A stretch of DNA of 64,000 bases, from contig JANEZZ010001491.1 in the NCBI GenBank assembly GCA_026122225.1, forward strand, positions 1 to 64,000, given 5' to 3'. The translations under genes were made by a program, and so were the position numbers. Below, piece after piece: positions 25,705 to 36,184 of this stretch; the first letter of the stretch is position 1; every line of letters begins with the position of its first letter. The notes under the pieces are model-generated. The model saw only the letters and a list, made by a program, of their open reading frames with translations. It was not told the origin of the DNA and made no database searches. Origin of the DNA: Heloderma charlesbogerti. Its lineage: Eukaryota > Chordata > Lepidosauria > Squamata > Helodermatidae.

Positions 25705-27039
25705 ATCATAATATTTCACTACTAAAAGGCTATAAATCACTTTTAGAAGTCTAAATCAAAAATCCTACAAAAACGGCAGCAAGGGCCAAATTTTCTAGCT
25801 ACATATAGAAATGTACAAGAACACTATACAAAGCCGAGAATGAAAGAAACTAGCTTGGCTATGATGCTCTAGCTAATTTGGAGGAAAAGCTGCTGATGAT
25901 AAGAGACTGTGACACACCATATCAAGTCCTTGAGGCAAGTGCCTTGGCTGCCTCATTAGAGTCGTTCTACACTTCATCACATACGGAAGCTTCCCAGCTC
26001 CTCAGGCCATGCACGTGCAAAGGCAGAAGACTCACACGCAGCAGTGTGTCAAACCTAGATTTGCCTAGAAAAATATATACAGAGGCTCCTGTTAACAGGG
26101 GAGAAAGTCTATTTTCATAGTCATAAATGTTTTGAAATACAGAGAAAGCAGTGGGGTGTGTTACGTTTGCATTATGCATATAGCACTAATGAAATGCCTA
26201 GGATGGAGAGAATATACATAAAATGTAAACCTAAATGAAACCAAGTTGTCTTATAGTCACATCTCCAGAAGTAGGCTTTAAAAAACATTTATCTGAGAAT
26301 GCTGAAATCCATTTTTTTAGAACTGTGGCAGTAAGGAAACAATGAGACTTTGCACAGTAAAAGTGTATAGAAATAAACAAATGTAATTAACAGGTAAAGT
26401 AATGTGATGGAGGAATATACTTGTCTGGTTGCTGTTAAAATTATTTTAATGCAAAAAATAATTTTTAATGACTTTGCTCCAGCTAGAAATTACATTTATA
26501 AATCTACAGATCTGGTCTTGTTCAACTATTGACTGCTGCCATCAAGAACAGGTGGGCCCCTTTCATCCATTAGTTCTCTAGGCTTCACAGGCAGAAGTGA
26601 ATGGAAGAGCTCAGTTCTGTAAACAGAGTTTTGTGCCCCAGCTTACCTTCAGTTGTATTATAATGTAAGAAAAGAAATAAAACAGGAGTTAAACTTCAGC
26701 TGATCACCTGTAAGAAGTGACTGACAAAACCTGGACTGAATCAAGAATGGTTGTGTAGCTTGAATTTTGAACCACTGCTAAAATGCCAGGACTATTCCTT
26801 CTACTCGCTGGTCTGCATTGTGTCAGCTCAGGAGCTGTGGGCCATAAAAGATATGCCAACTGCTGCAGTTTAATCAGAAGTTCCTGGCCAGAGTTGGATG
26901 TTTTCAGTATTCTGGAACATCAACAGCAATATTCAGTGGATGAAGAGGCTGCAGGTCTGGCCGAGAACCAATGAGAAGATGTAAGAACAGTACCTCCTTT
27001 TATAGAGGGCGGAACAACCTGTTATTTGTAGTTCCGTAA

Positions 27040-27362
27040 TTGTTTTTACAGATTTTTGTTTTGGAAAACGCAGCTCCTAAGATTGCAATTTGAAGTGGGA
27101 GAGGGGCTTCTTAACCTTACCCACTGAGCTGTTTTCCCAGCAAAACTTCCCATGAAGCTTCAGTACTCCAGAAGAGATATGGATAACCATATTTCTTCTG
27201 TCGTGGGGGTAAAAGCAGCTTGGGGGGAGGGTTTTGGTGGGAAATGGCCCAAGTGCTAAGAAGCCCCTCTCCCCCTTCAAATTGCAGTCTCAGCAGTTGC
27301 ATTTTCAAACTGCAGCTTTAACAGGTACATTTTGTAAAACAAAAACAGTCTGTAAAAAACTC
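27040..27362. mobile_element. Fold-back element with long inverted arms
   Basis: The left arm (27081-27113, gattgcaatttgaagtggga...) pairs with the right arm (27257-27290) with only a few mismatches over 33 bp. Weaker inversion extends outward to gtttttacagatttttgtttt at the left and the mirrored aaaacaaaaacagtctgtaaaaaac at the right. The loop is about 145 bp. No coding content; superfamily unknown. Confidence 0.6.
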
Positions 27363-28711
27363 TCATGTAACAGCTAGTTCTGCCATCAACTGTCCAGCAA
27401 GCCAATATCTAGCTTTTCATCTGTCACCTTGATGTTGTTTCATTATTCCAAGAAAAGAATATATTACACAATTTGTTCAATAAATGTACGTATCTTACAT
27501 GATCTTGAGGCCTAGTTTGTGCTTGCATCCAGGCTGCCTTTCTAGGTAGGGCTGTGCACCGCTTCTGTCCGAATCCCGAGTTCCAAAGCAAATTGGGGTG
27601 ATTTGGACTACTTCCAAAGTGGGTCCGGAGCAGTCCGAAGTGGGTAGGAGACATCCAAAGTGCTTTGGATTGCCTCAGACAGCCTATCTGAGCAAATGTA
27701 ACAACTTGCTAGAGCCTTGGAAAATGATATCTCTAGGTGCTAATTAGGACTGAACTTTTAACCCAGCAGTTTGTTTCCTTGCTTTGTACTATTCCTCGCC
27801 CTTCTCAATTACTATTCTTTCCTCTCCCATTTTTCAACTCTCTCTATTCTTATAAAAAACTGAAAGAATACAACCCCCTACCCCTTTTCTGTTACACTTT
27901 AGAGTTATTTATCTTCCCCTTGCCCCTTAGCTTGTAGGTAGCTTTTTCTTTCTGTATCTGCTTTTCTTTTGGTCATGTGTATGCGTGCATGCGCGTTGTG
28001 TGAGTGCACCATACACATAATTGTGCACAAGCAAATGGTGTGTGGCCAAAGCAGTACACTAATACACAGTCCAATATATGCTGGAGCAAAGCACTACACA
28101 ATACACATAGTATGAGGTGTCACCACTTTTGCTAATTTTCCAAGATACTTTGCCTGTTGCTTGTTTTCCCTTATGTACATCAAATGACCATAGGAAGAAT
28201 ATGATCAGGCTAGGCTATATGTATTTTTTAAAAAATATTTGTTTCATCTTATGCTTCCTGAGGAAAAGGGCTGACAGAATGATCAGGGGGCTGGAACAAC
28301 TCCTCTGTAAAAGGCTTCAATGTTTGGACTATTTAATTTAGAAGAAAGGCAAATAAGGGCAGAGGTTTATAAAATTATATGGAGTAGAGAAAGTACAGCA
28401 GTGAGATTAATAAATAAACCCCACTGAGTTCAGTTATTGTGACTTTTTCAGGTAATGTGTATTGCAGTTTGCAGCCAAAGAGATGTTAACTTTTCTTCCT
28501 TCCTTCCCTTAATGAGAGCCTCAGGTAGGTGGCAGATTCAGGACAGACAAAAGGAAAGCAGTTTTGCACTCCAAAAGAACCTACACCAGAGGTTAGGGAT
28601 AGTGACCTCCTAACTGTCACCTTAAACACCTTCTGATTAGGATCTCTAATCCCCTGTGTGGCTGACAGGTGTTTTTTTTTTACCTTTTGTTTTAGATTCT
28701 GAGAAAAGGAA

Positions 28712-29020
28712 ATTTTATGCTAGCTAGCACAAAAACTACTGGACCAAATTATCTGAAATTTGGCAGGTTCAGTCACCTCCATAGTGCCTGCCAGTTACGC
28801 AGATTTCATGCACTTCTGTGGAAGCGCTGAAGAATTATAGCTCTTTGCTTTGAGAGATTTCCTTGAAAAAAGCTAATTTTACCTGAGCCTAGCACAACAA
28901 CTACTGGGCCAAACTGTCTGAATTTGGCAGGTTTGGTAACCTCCACTGGGGCTGCCAAGTCACCAAATTTCATGTATTTATCATAAAAACTGAAAGAGTT
29001 ATGGTCATTTGTTTTCCAAT
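28712..29020. repeat. Two diverged ~155-bp direct repeats in tandem
   Basis: Unit 1 (from 28712) and unit 2 (from about 28868) share tagcacaaaaactactggac/tagcacaacaactactgggc, ctgaaatttggcaggtt/ctgaatttggcaggttt, cacctccatagtgcctgcca/aacctccactggggctgcca and atttcatg in the same order. Flanking cggatcc/gaatcgg-rich sequence (27548-27660 and 29050-29145) looks similar at both sides, suggesting a larger degraded DNA element. Confidence 0.55.
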
Positions 29021-30317
29021 GCAAGTCCATGGGAAAATGTAAAATCCAAATAATTCAGATATCTGAATCTCAATTCGGATCCACATCTGAAGTGAATCGG
29101 ACCAGGTCTGAATCGGTCCAAAGTGCCACTAGTGCTCTATCCTTGTCATTCTTGCTTTTTCTGTGTGATTTTCAGGGCTCCTGAAGGCTATTTTTACCAA
29201 CTCCACATGATACCTGCTTTGGCTTCATACAGAATCAGCAGTGAAATATCCCATCCCCTACTCCCAACCTAGGAAGTCTGGGAATTGTAATTGTACACAA
29301 GGGAATTTCTCAAATAAGAAATTATCTGCACTCTCACAAAACTTCACCTTCCTGGGTTCTTCACAAAGAAGGACCATTACAGTTAAATCAGTTTAAATCT
29401 TTTAGTGTAGATGTGCCCAGCATACCTACTAACTATGCACACTCAAGCTTGGCAGCTACACAGCAAATACCAAGACTCAGATTATAATTAAGTCTTTTTC
29501 AGTGCTACATGAGAGAATCCAATCATTTTGTTTAAACAGCGTTGTTTAAGCCATCATGTGAGGGAGTGGAATTTAATACAAACAGGGTTTATATTATCAA
29601 ATCAAGTTATGAAAAATCTGCATTATTTAAATGGGATGACTCCCAGTTTTACTTATTTATGCTCAGATTTCTCTTACTATTTGCTTTTAATTCTCTGCCT
29701 GTTTTTATTTTTTTATAGCCTGGGGAAAAGTTGACTGCATTGTTCCTAAGAGCACTGTAATGGGTCCCTAAGCTCCATATCTTAGAGACTGTTTCTTCCC
29801 CTATGAGCGAACATAATCGCTACAGTTAACCTAGGGCATTCTTTTCATAGTGCCGCCTGTGCATCAGCTGTGATTGGTGAGGGCACAGAGAAATATTTGT
29901 CACTCCTGTTCCCCATAATTCCCCTGAAGATCTGCTAAAGGCAGATTCACTCAAACTCCTATTAAAAAACTGAGCAGGCTGTTTGGTTGCCAGGGAGATA
30001 CATCATTTTTTTAGCTGAAGGGTTTTCTTCCTATTTTAATATATTTTCAGCCTTCATTACAAAAAAAAACTTTAAAAATATTATAAACCAGACCAAGAGC
30101 TTATAGGAGAGGGCAGGATATGCATTTAAACACATTACAAAATCACTGAAGGCACTAGCAACATTGGATGCTTTACCCAGTGTTCTTACATTTATACTGC
30201 AAGGTGTTCCACAGAAGTGAATGGGACTGTATCAGGGGACTGCTTTAAGGCATAAACTATGAAATTAATAAAAAATCTGGCTACAATCTGCCACCAAGTT
30301 ATGCATACTTTAAAAAG

Positions 30318-30455
30318 CAAGGGTGGGAAACATGTGGCCCTCCAGATGTTGTTGGACTGCAACTCTCATCAACCTTAGCCAGCATAGCTAATGGTGGGGG
30401 ATAATGGGAGTTGTAGTTTACCAACATCTGGAGGGCCATATGTTCTCTATCCCTG
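30318..30455. mobile_element. hAT-like fold-back MITE, copy 2
   Basis: Left caagggtgggaaacatgtgg and right ccatatgttctctatccctg are inverted. The arms tccagatgttgttggactgc and ttgtagtttaccaacatctgga pair. Flanks ttaaaaag/ttttaaag form an imperfect 8-bp duplication, the length expected for hAT elements. Confidence 0.75.
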
Positions 30456-30462
30456 TTTTAAA

Positions 30463-30606
30463 GTAGGCAACCTATTACCCCCTCACAGATGTTTTGGCCT
30501 ACATTTCCCATAAGCCCCAGGCAGAATGATTAATGGTCAAGGATTGTGGGAGTTGTAGTTCAAAACATCTGGAGCATTTGGAGCACACCAGGTTGCCTGC
30601 CCATGC
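30463..30606. mobile_element. hAT-like fold-back MITE, copy 3 (adjacent)
   Basis: taggcaaccta...cagatgttttggcctaca mirrors agttcaaaacatctggagc...aggttgcctgccca. It sits only a few bases from copy 2, so two members landed next to each other. Its arms have the 'gttttgg' variant rather than 'gttgttgg'. Confidence 0.7.
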
Positions 30607-30794
30607 TTTAGTCCCTTGGAAATCAATGCAGATTGGATGTAACTGGGCATAGGATTATAATCACAGATGTAGAGAGGACATAAAGGTATGAAATTGCCGG
30701 AATAGCACTGGAGGAATATACAGCACATCATTCCCAAATCTGATTTTTTTTTCCAGGCAACACTATGACTGTGAACAGTTACATAATCATAATT

Positions 30795-31045
30795 ATAATA
30801 CTTGATATAGTGCTTTCAAATGTTCAAAGCGCTTCATATTCATTATGCAGCTGTAAATCCTTACAACCACTCTGTAAGGTATGTCAGTATTATTATTTCC
30901 CATATTGCAGATGCATGGGGGTAGCTGAGGCTGAGGGACAGTGGCTTGCCTAAGGCTACTGAGTGAGTACATGGAAGAGACAAGATTCAAATGAGGGACT
31001 TCCTAGTGGGTAGCTCAGTCTCTTAGCCACTATGCTATGCTAGCT
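30795..31045 (-). repeat. MIR-like CORE-SINE, minus strand
   Basis: Forward order gcgcttcatattcattatgc, ccttacaaccactctgtaagg, tattattatttcccatattgcagatg, gaggctgagggacagtggct, cttagccactatgctatgct follows the reverse complement of MIR almost end to end. MIR-type SINEs carry an L2-like tail and are ancient in amniotes. A useful old marker in an intron otherwise full of squamate-specific repeats. Confidence 0.75.
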
Positions 31046-32164
31046 TTCCAGGCTGTAAATAGTTTCGTAGTATAAACTATGAACTCCTATGACTGACTGG
31101 GCAATACTACAGTAAAGCACCATATAATGCCACAGTGGGCTTCATAAGCGTCTCCAATCCAGAGCTCCATGTACACTCAGGTGCGTGCACATGTGGGTGT
31201 CCCAATTTATTTGGAGGGAGGAAGATAATATGCATGCGCTTTACATTTCTGAAGGGGTAGCTCTGTATGCACATTGCCTAGAACAGGACACTGGATTGGA
31301 GAAACTCAGCACTGACTGTTTTCAAAGGAAGGAATACAGAGATTTTTCTTTAGATAGGAGCATGGGCCAAATTTTTATCCTCACCACTACTGCTGGTATC
31401 GTTCTAGAACATCCTCACTGTAATTTATCCTCCAGTGTACCAGTTTCTATTCTTGTACGTTGATTGTGCTATTTATAAGACCTTAAACATGCATCCATTT
31501 AATTACATGGATGGAAAAAAACTGTCTACACATAGTAATCTCTCAGTACATACACACGGACCTCAAGAATATAATTTTTTCGAGTCCCAAAGAAATAATG
31601 GAGAAGACAACTGCATTTAAAAAAAAAATACAACAATAATTAGAGGCTACATAAGAAAATGGTGCTTTAGAGTATGGCTCCTTGAGTCAGCAGCTTTATC
31701 AGTCCTATAGTAAAGAAGTAGTCTCTACATCATAGTTCATTAATGAAGGGGGAAATAAGAGTTAGGAAGCAGGAGTAATGTAAACCATCTGCTCTGTCCA
31801 GATGCAATAAGAGCATGCTCCTGGCATCTAATGCTATTTTATAGTAATGAGCAGAGATAAGGTCAGTAAATCCTTTGATTATAGATTGGGTAAAAAAAAA
31901 CTTTGGGTACCTTTGAAGTGTTAACAAGAGCTCAGCTAAAATAATTTCCAATACTTTTTTCTTTATATGCATATGCACACAATATGCACAAAGCAATATT
32001 GATAGTTACATCAACTTCAATAATAATTTTAGAGTCATCAAATTGATTTAACATGCAAGACAGCCGTTTCAATGTTTTTGTTCAAACACACAGACATACA
32101 AACACACCACAGTTCCAAAGAGACCTTGGACATCTAGGTTTAATGAAGCAGGTGAACGCCTTAC

Positions 32165-32242
32165 CTTGAAACTGTGAACCTTTTCATATTTTGGAATGTG
32201 TTCGTTTTCTTTCAGAGTTGCTCTTCTGACAAGTGATGTCAG
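32165..32242 (-). CDS. CHN1: CHN1 alpha2 version of the same exon (78 nt)
   Basis: Within the alpha1 exon there is a minus-strand acceptor, CTCTTTGCTTATTCGCAG, ending at 32243, followed by CTG (Leu). Splicing here from the donor at 45250 joins ...VEKR to LTSLVRR..., exactly the alpha2 junction. Length 78 nt = 26 codons, phase 0 on both sides. A TTAAAC about 20 nt upstream could serve as branch point. Confidence 0.88.
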
Positions 32243-32416
32243 CTGCGAATAAGCAAAGAGTTTAAGAGGTTGCCAGATTGTCACAGATGACTTTTGAAAG
32301 CCCAGTCGCATTCCCAGGGCTGCTATCAATAAATCTCTTTGACGGCTCTCCTGTTTCGAGTTGTGAACGGCAGATGAATTAGCTTTTTGCCCTGACCAAG
32401 ACTCTTTGGATGGCAT
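32165..32416 (-). CDS. CHN1: CHN1 alpha1-specific first coding exon (contains the shared 78-nt exon)
   Basis: Start ATG at 32416-32414; 84 codons; donor TTTCAAG|GTAAGG after 32165. It encodes [10 protein letters not shown]..., the N-terminus of alpha1-chimaerin, then [12 protein letters not shown], then the [14 protein letters not shown]...YEKVHSFK segment common to both isoforms. The last residues include the first His ligand of C1. The in-frame sequence continues upstream of the Met, but MPSKE is the known alpha1 start and gives the normal length. The alpha1 isoform lacks SH2 and is driven by an internal promoter (family knowledge). Bases 32242-32165 alone are the alpha2 exon. Confidence 0.95.
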
Positions 32417-33130
32417 TTTGGAATTGGCAAGAGAGAAAACTCCCCCAAAGAGCTCCCCACACCAACAAAACACACACACACAGCCTCTGTACTGATCTCA
32501 AACTGAGTTACAGCAAAATAAAAACAACATTACCCCCAAGCCTAAACTGAGATGCAGAAAGGCATCACTGTCATGTTGATGCTGTTACTATTATACTGCA
32601 AAAGAAAATGCTGGTTTGGCTACAGTTCCTTTTCAGTTGAAGTGTTGTTGTTTTCTAAGTCTCTAATTTAAGCTTGAAAACTTATGGGTCTGAATATGAA
32701 AACAGAGTCACTGTTAACAAAAGAAAGCCTAGAATGTCTTCATCCACAAAAACCCATGTAGTGACTGTCAAAGAGGTTGGTCTCTAGACTCTTTTCTCCC
32801 CTACTCAACCATACTGATGACCACTTTGTATCGAAATATGCTCTCATACTGCATATAATCAGTTTCCAGTTAACAGACACCGTGCTAACCTCAGTCTAGC
32901 AAGGCGAGGGAGGAGGGGTGGGCTTTAGCATGCAGCAATGAATTGGGACTGGTTGGATTAAGAGATCATGTAACCAATGAAAAGCCAGCAATAGAATTTA
33001 AGTAGTGTGTTGCTCAACTCACTCATCTCTCTCCCCTCCCAGATGAGGCTTTCTTGCTAGCTCAAGAGAGAGAGAGAAAAAAAAACCGCAGGAAGATAAT
33101 GAGCAATGAATGAGTCATGCATCGTTGCAA
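32417..33130 (-). promoter_or_regulatory. Probable 5' region and promoter of the CHN1 alpha1 transcript
   Basis: The alpha1 isoform needs a transcription start upstream of 32416 on the minus strand, and no other exon is needed for its coding start. Possible elements seen are a CCAAT box (aaccaatga, 32972-32980), an AP-1-like TGAGTCA (33111-33117), and a (GA/CT)-rich tract at 33065-33077. No clear TATA box or CpG island. Position is inferred from isoform structure; the motifs alone are weak. Confidence 0.35.
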
Positions 33131-33393
33131 AATGGCATCTGTGCCATTTAAAAACTAAGGAGATTGCAATACATTTTCAGGCATTAAAACTGAAGAGCAA
33201 ACAGGAAAGGTTTCTATTACATGGCTGATTTAGATGAACACTAATTTCATTGCTCATGGCTTTTCATACATGGAGTTGTTCCCCCCACCTTACCCTGTTA
33301 ATTATAACAATTCCAGGGTGACACACAATGCCTTTCTTTTGCACTTGTCATACACTCCGGTCCTGTTATTTCACAATCATTTTCATCTACACC

Positions 33394-33497
33394 AGCCTTA
33401 CTCAATGTGGTGCCCTCCAGATGTTTTGGACTACAGCCACCATTATCCCCAGCCAGCATAGCCAATTCTGAGGAGGCACCAGGTTGGGGAAAGCGGT
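33394..33497. mobile_element. hAT-like fold-back MITE, copy 4
   Basis: gtggtgccctccagatgttttgg is answered by a shortened right arm ggaggcaccaggttggggaa. Flanks tctacacc (33386-33393) and tctacaca (33498-33505) form an 8-bp duplication with one mismatch. The right-hand copy of the central arm is partly deleted. Confidence 0.7.
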
Positions 33498-33851
33498 TCT
33501 ACACAGTCAGCATACATCATGTGTAATAATTCCACTGAACCCTAATGAATTGGGAAGGGGGAGAAATTCTAACAAATTACAGCTGTTGCTTCTTATAGTC
33601 AGCCTGCCTATAGAAACTACAGTGGACATGTTTAGCAAGTGGCATTTTGCTGAAATTCCCTGGACTTGCCAATAACCCTGAATTCATAGTTCAGAACCAT
33701 GACCTTCCCTCCAAGCTGCCAAGTGGTTATGTTGTTCTTGAAGGGAGTTGTGACAAAGCCATATACACATTCAATGTTCTTTTCTCCAAGATGACCTTGA
33801 CATAAATGAGTCATTTGACATGAATGAGTCATAAATGCAATCAAGCAAATT

Positions 33852-33926
33852 AAGGGGATGGACTCAATGGTCTTATAGGCCCCTTCCAACCCTACTATTC
33901 TATGATTCTATGACTATTCTATGAAA
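33852..33926 (+). repeat. CR1 LINE 3' end
   Basis: ggggatggactcaatggtct and ccccttccaaccctactatt are followed by tandem attctatg/attctatga units, the diagnostic CR1 3' terminus. Only about 75 bp remain. Confidence 0.85.
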
Positions 33927-36184
33927 TGAAAACGGGCCTGTGAATGAGCTAATTAGAAAGATTTATAAATAATAGTTTGACCTTATGGACAATCAATTTA
34001 GGCATCTGTAGAACCACAGGTCATTATATACATGGGCTGAGATCTGGAAGATCTACTTTGCATGCACAAATTAGTTTTCCCATTATTAGCAAACGTAGAA
34101 AGGAAAACAGCCTCTTGTGCTTTTCAGAGCTCCTCAGCCTGCCATAAATTGACAGTAGGAACTCCATGGGCTAGAGACATCTAGTCAGCCTGTAGCAGGT
34201 CAGTTCAAAATGTATTTATTGGCCTGCTTTTTTTGTCAGGCTGTACTGGCATCTTTTGGACTAGTGTCCTATAGTGTCCTAGAATGAGAGAACTACAAAA
34301 CAGGAAACATCTTATACCAAATCTCCATTCTTGTGGTAAAATTGACTGGGGGCCAATTTACACCTCTCTCTTCATTGCAAAATGCAAAGAGGCATACACA
34401 TACAGAGTGAAATATGAACAATATAATTTGTAACATGCTCTCACATTTAATCCTTCGGCTAGATTTGTAAAGGAGGGGTGGCATTATTAACACATGGGAA
34501 GAGGGTAAAGCTGTGAAGGGAACAATATGTGACCATTTTTTCCTCCCCCGCTGTACCAATGCACTTTTAAGTTTGTGAAACTCCTTGTATACCATACCCA
34601 GTTCTCAGGGCTGCTTTGCATTCGACATTTTGTACTTGGGCACAGAAACCTGAATACAAAACACACACAGGCTGCAACAGTTGACAATGGTGTATGTGTG
34701 TTTAAATCTTACTTTTCTCAGCAAAATCCTTGCAAGTGGGGGTCTGATTCTTTCCCATTCACTACTTCCCTACCTTTCTTTAAGAACAGCATTGACTTAA
34801 GTGTGCCTGCCCTGAGCTATTCTCAACTGATGTGATGTGGATGTATTTTGTACTGTGATAAGTAGGGCAGTCAACCGATTAAAGAAATAGAATTAGCTGA
34901 ATAACTGTATGATTTACAGTCTATAAATTCATTAAATCTGCATTAGCTCTGAAGGAAAAAGCATACTTCCTTTATTTTTAAATGACGCATGCATGGCCAG
35001 CATCATCCTAGAAGAGGCGTTCCCTTGTGTATGACAGTGAAGGAGCAATGCCTCTTTGGTGCTTACCATCTGGACTTTTTTTATATGTACTTTATTACTA
35101 TATTGTATTAAAACAATATAATAAAAATATACTGTGATTAATTGCCACACCTTTTTGTTTATGTTGATATAACAATATTGGATTATACATTTTAGTCCTA
35201 GGCATATGTCAAAACTGGGTAGAGACGTATGCACAGTGTATGTGTGAGCTCATGATTGCGCCTGCTTGCCCTGCTCCTGCCCCCTCCCTGGCCCCGGACC
35301 TCCACACCTTGCTCATAACTTTGGCCCAGGGACTATATGCATACACCTCAGTGGCTGGAGGCTCTGAACATGCAGTATGTATGTGCACTCCTTTTTTTGC
35401 AGGATACAGATCTCATGTTCAGAGCCTACACATGTTGGGGTGTAGTTGTGGTAGCTTCGGTACAATCAACACCATGTGGAGTCTGGGGCAGCAGGTGTGG
35501 CCACAACCTCCCCTCCACACATACATTTCTACTCAGCTTCACCATCTGCATATAGATTTTATGAAGCTGCATTGACCCTCCAGGAAAATAAAACATTTTC
35601 CAATTCAGTTACCCCTAGAAATAAGCCACTAACTTCACACTTATATAATTAGATTGTATTTTCTGAGGTTCTTGAAATTCCACAAATAATTGGAAGTATT
35701 AACATAAATCATTTTAATATTTTTCTTCCCTCCCATGGCAAAGAGTATGTTTATATTCTGACATGCTTATTTCTTAGTTGTCAGTTTCTCTTTCCTTCCA
35801 CTTCTTAAAACCGGATTTATTTTCAATTACACTTCGGGGTCACATTAGCAGAAAATGATGTCTGGATCCTGAAAATTAAATCTAGAGAATGCCAATAAAA
35901 AGCTGAACAAAAAATGCCTGACAGGGAAAGGTCACCCTTTCACTGTGGCAATTATGAAAAAAGGATTTTAATCTGAAAAGGTAGTTTTAAGCTAATGAAT
36001 TTCCATTCTCATGCAACTCAGCAACCTATGGAACATTGGTTACAAAGCTTACATGAACTGGTGCCGCCTTGATCACAGGAAGGATTGTTTTTTGTTTTTT
36101 TTAATGGTCCTATTGATTTGAGAAATGGTAAACATACACATATCTATATAATACATATGATTTATGCAGTTCTATATTACACAG

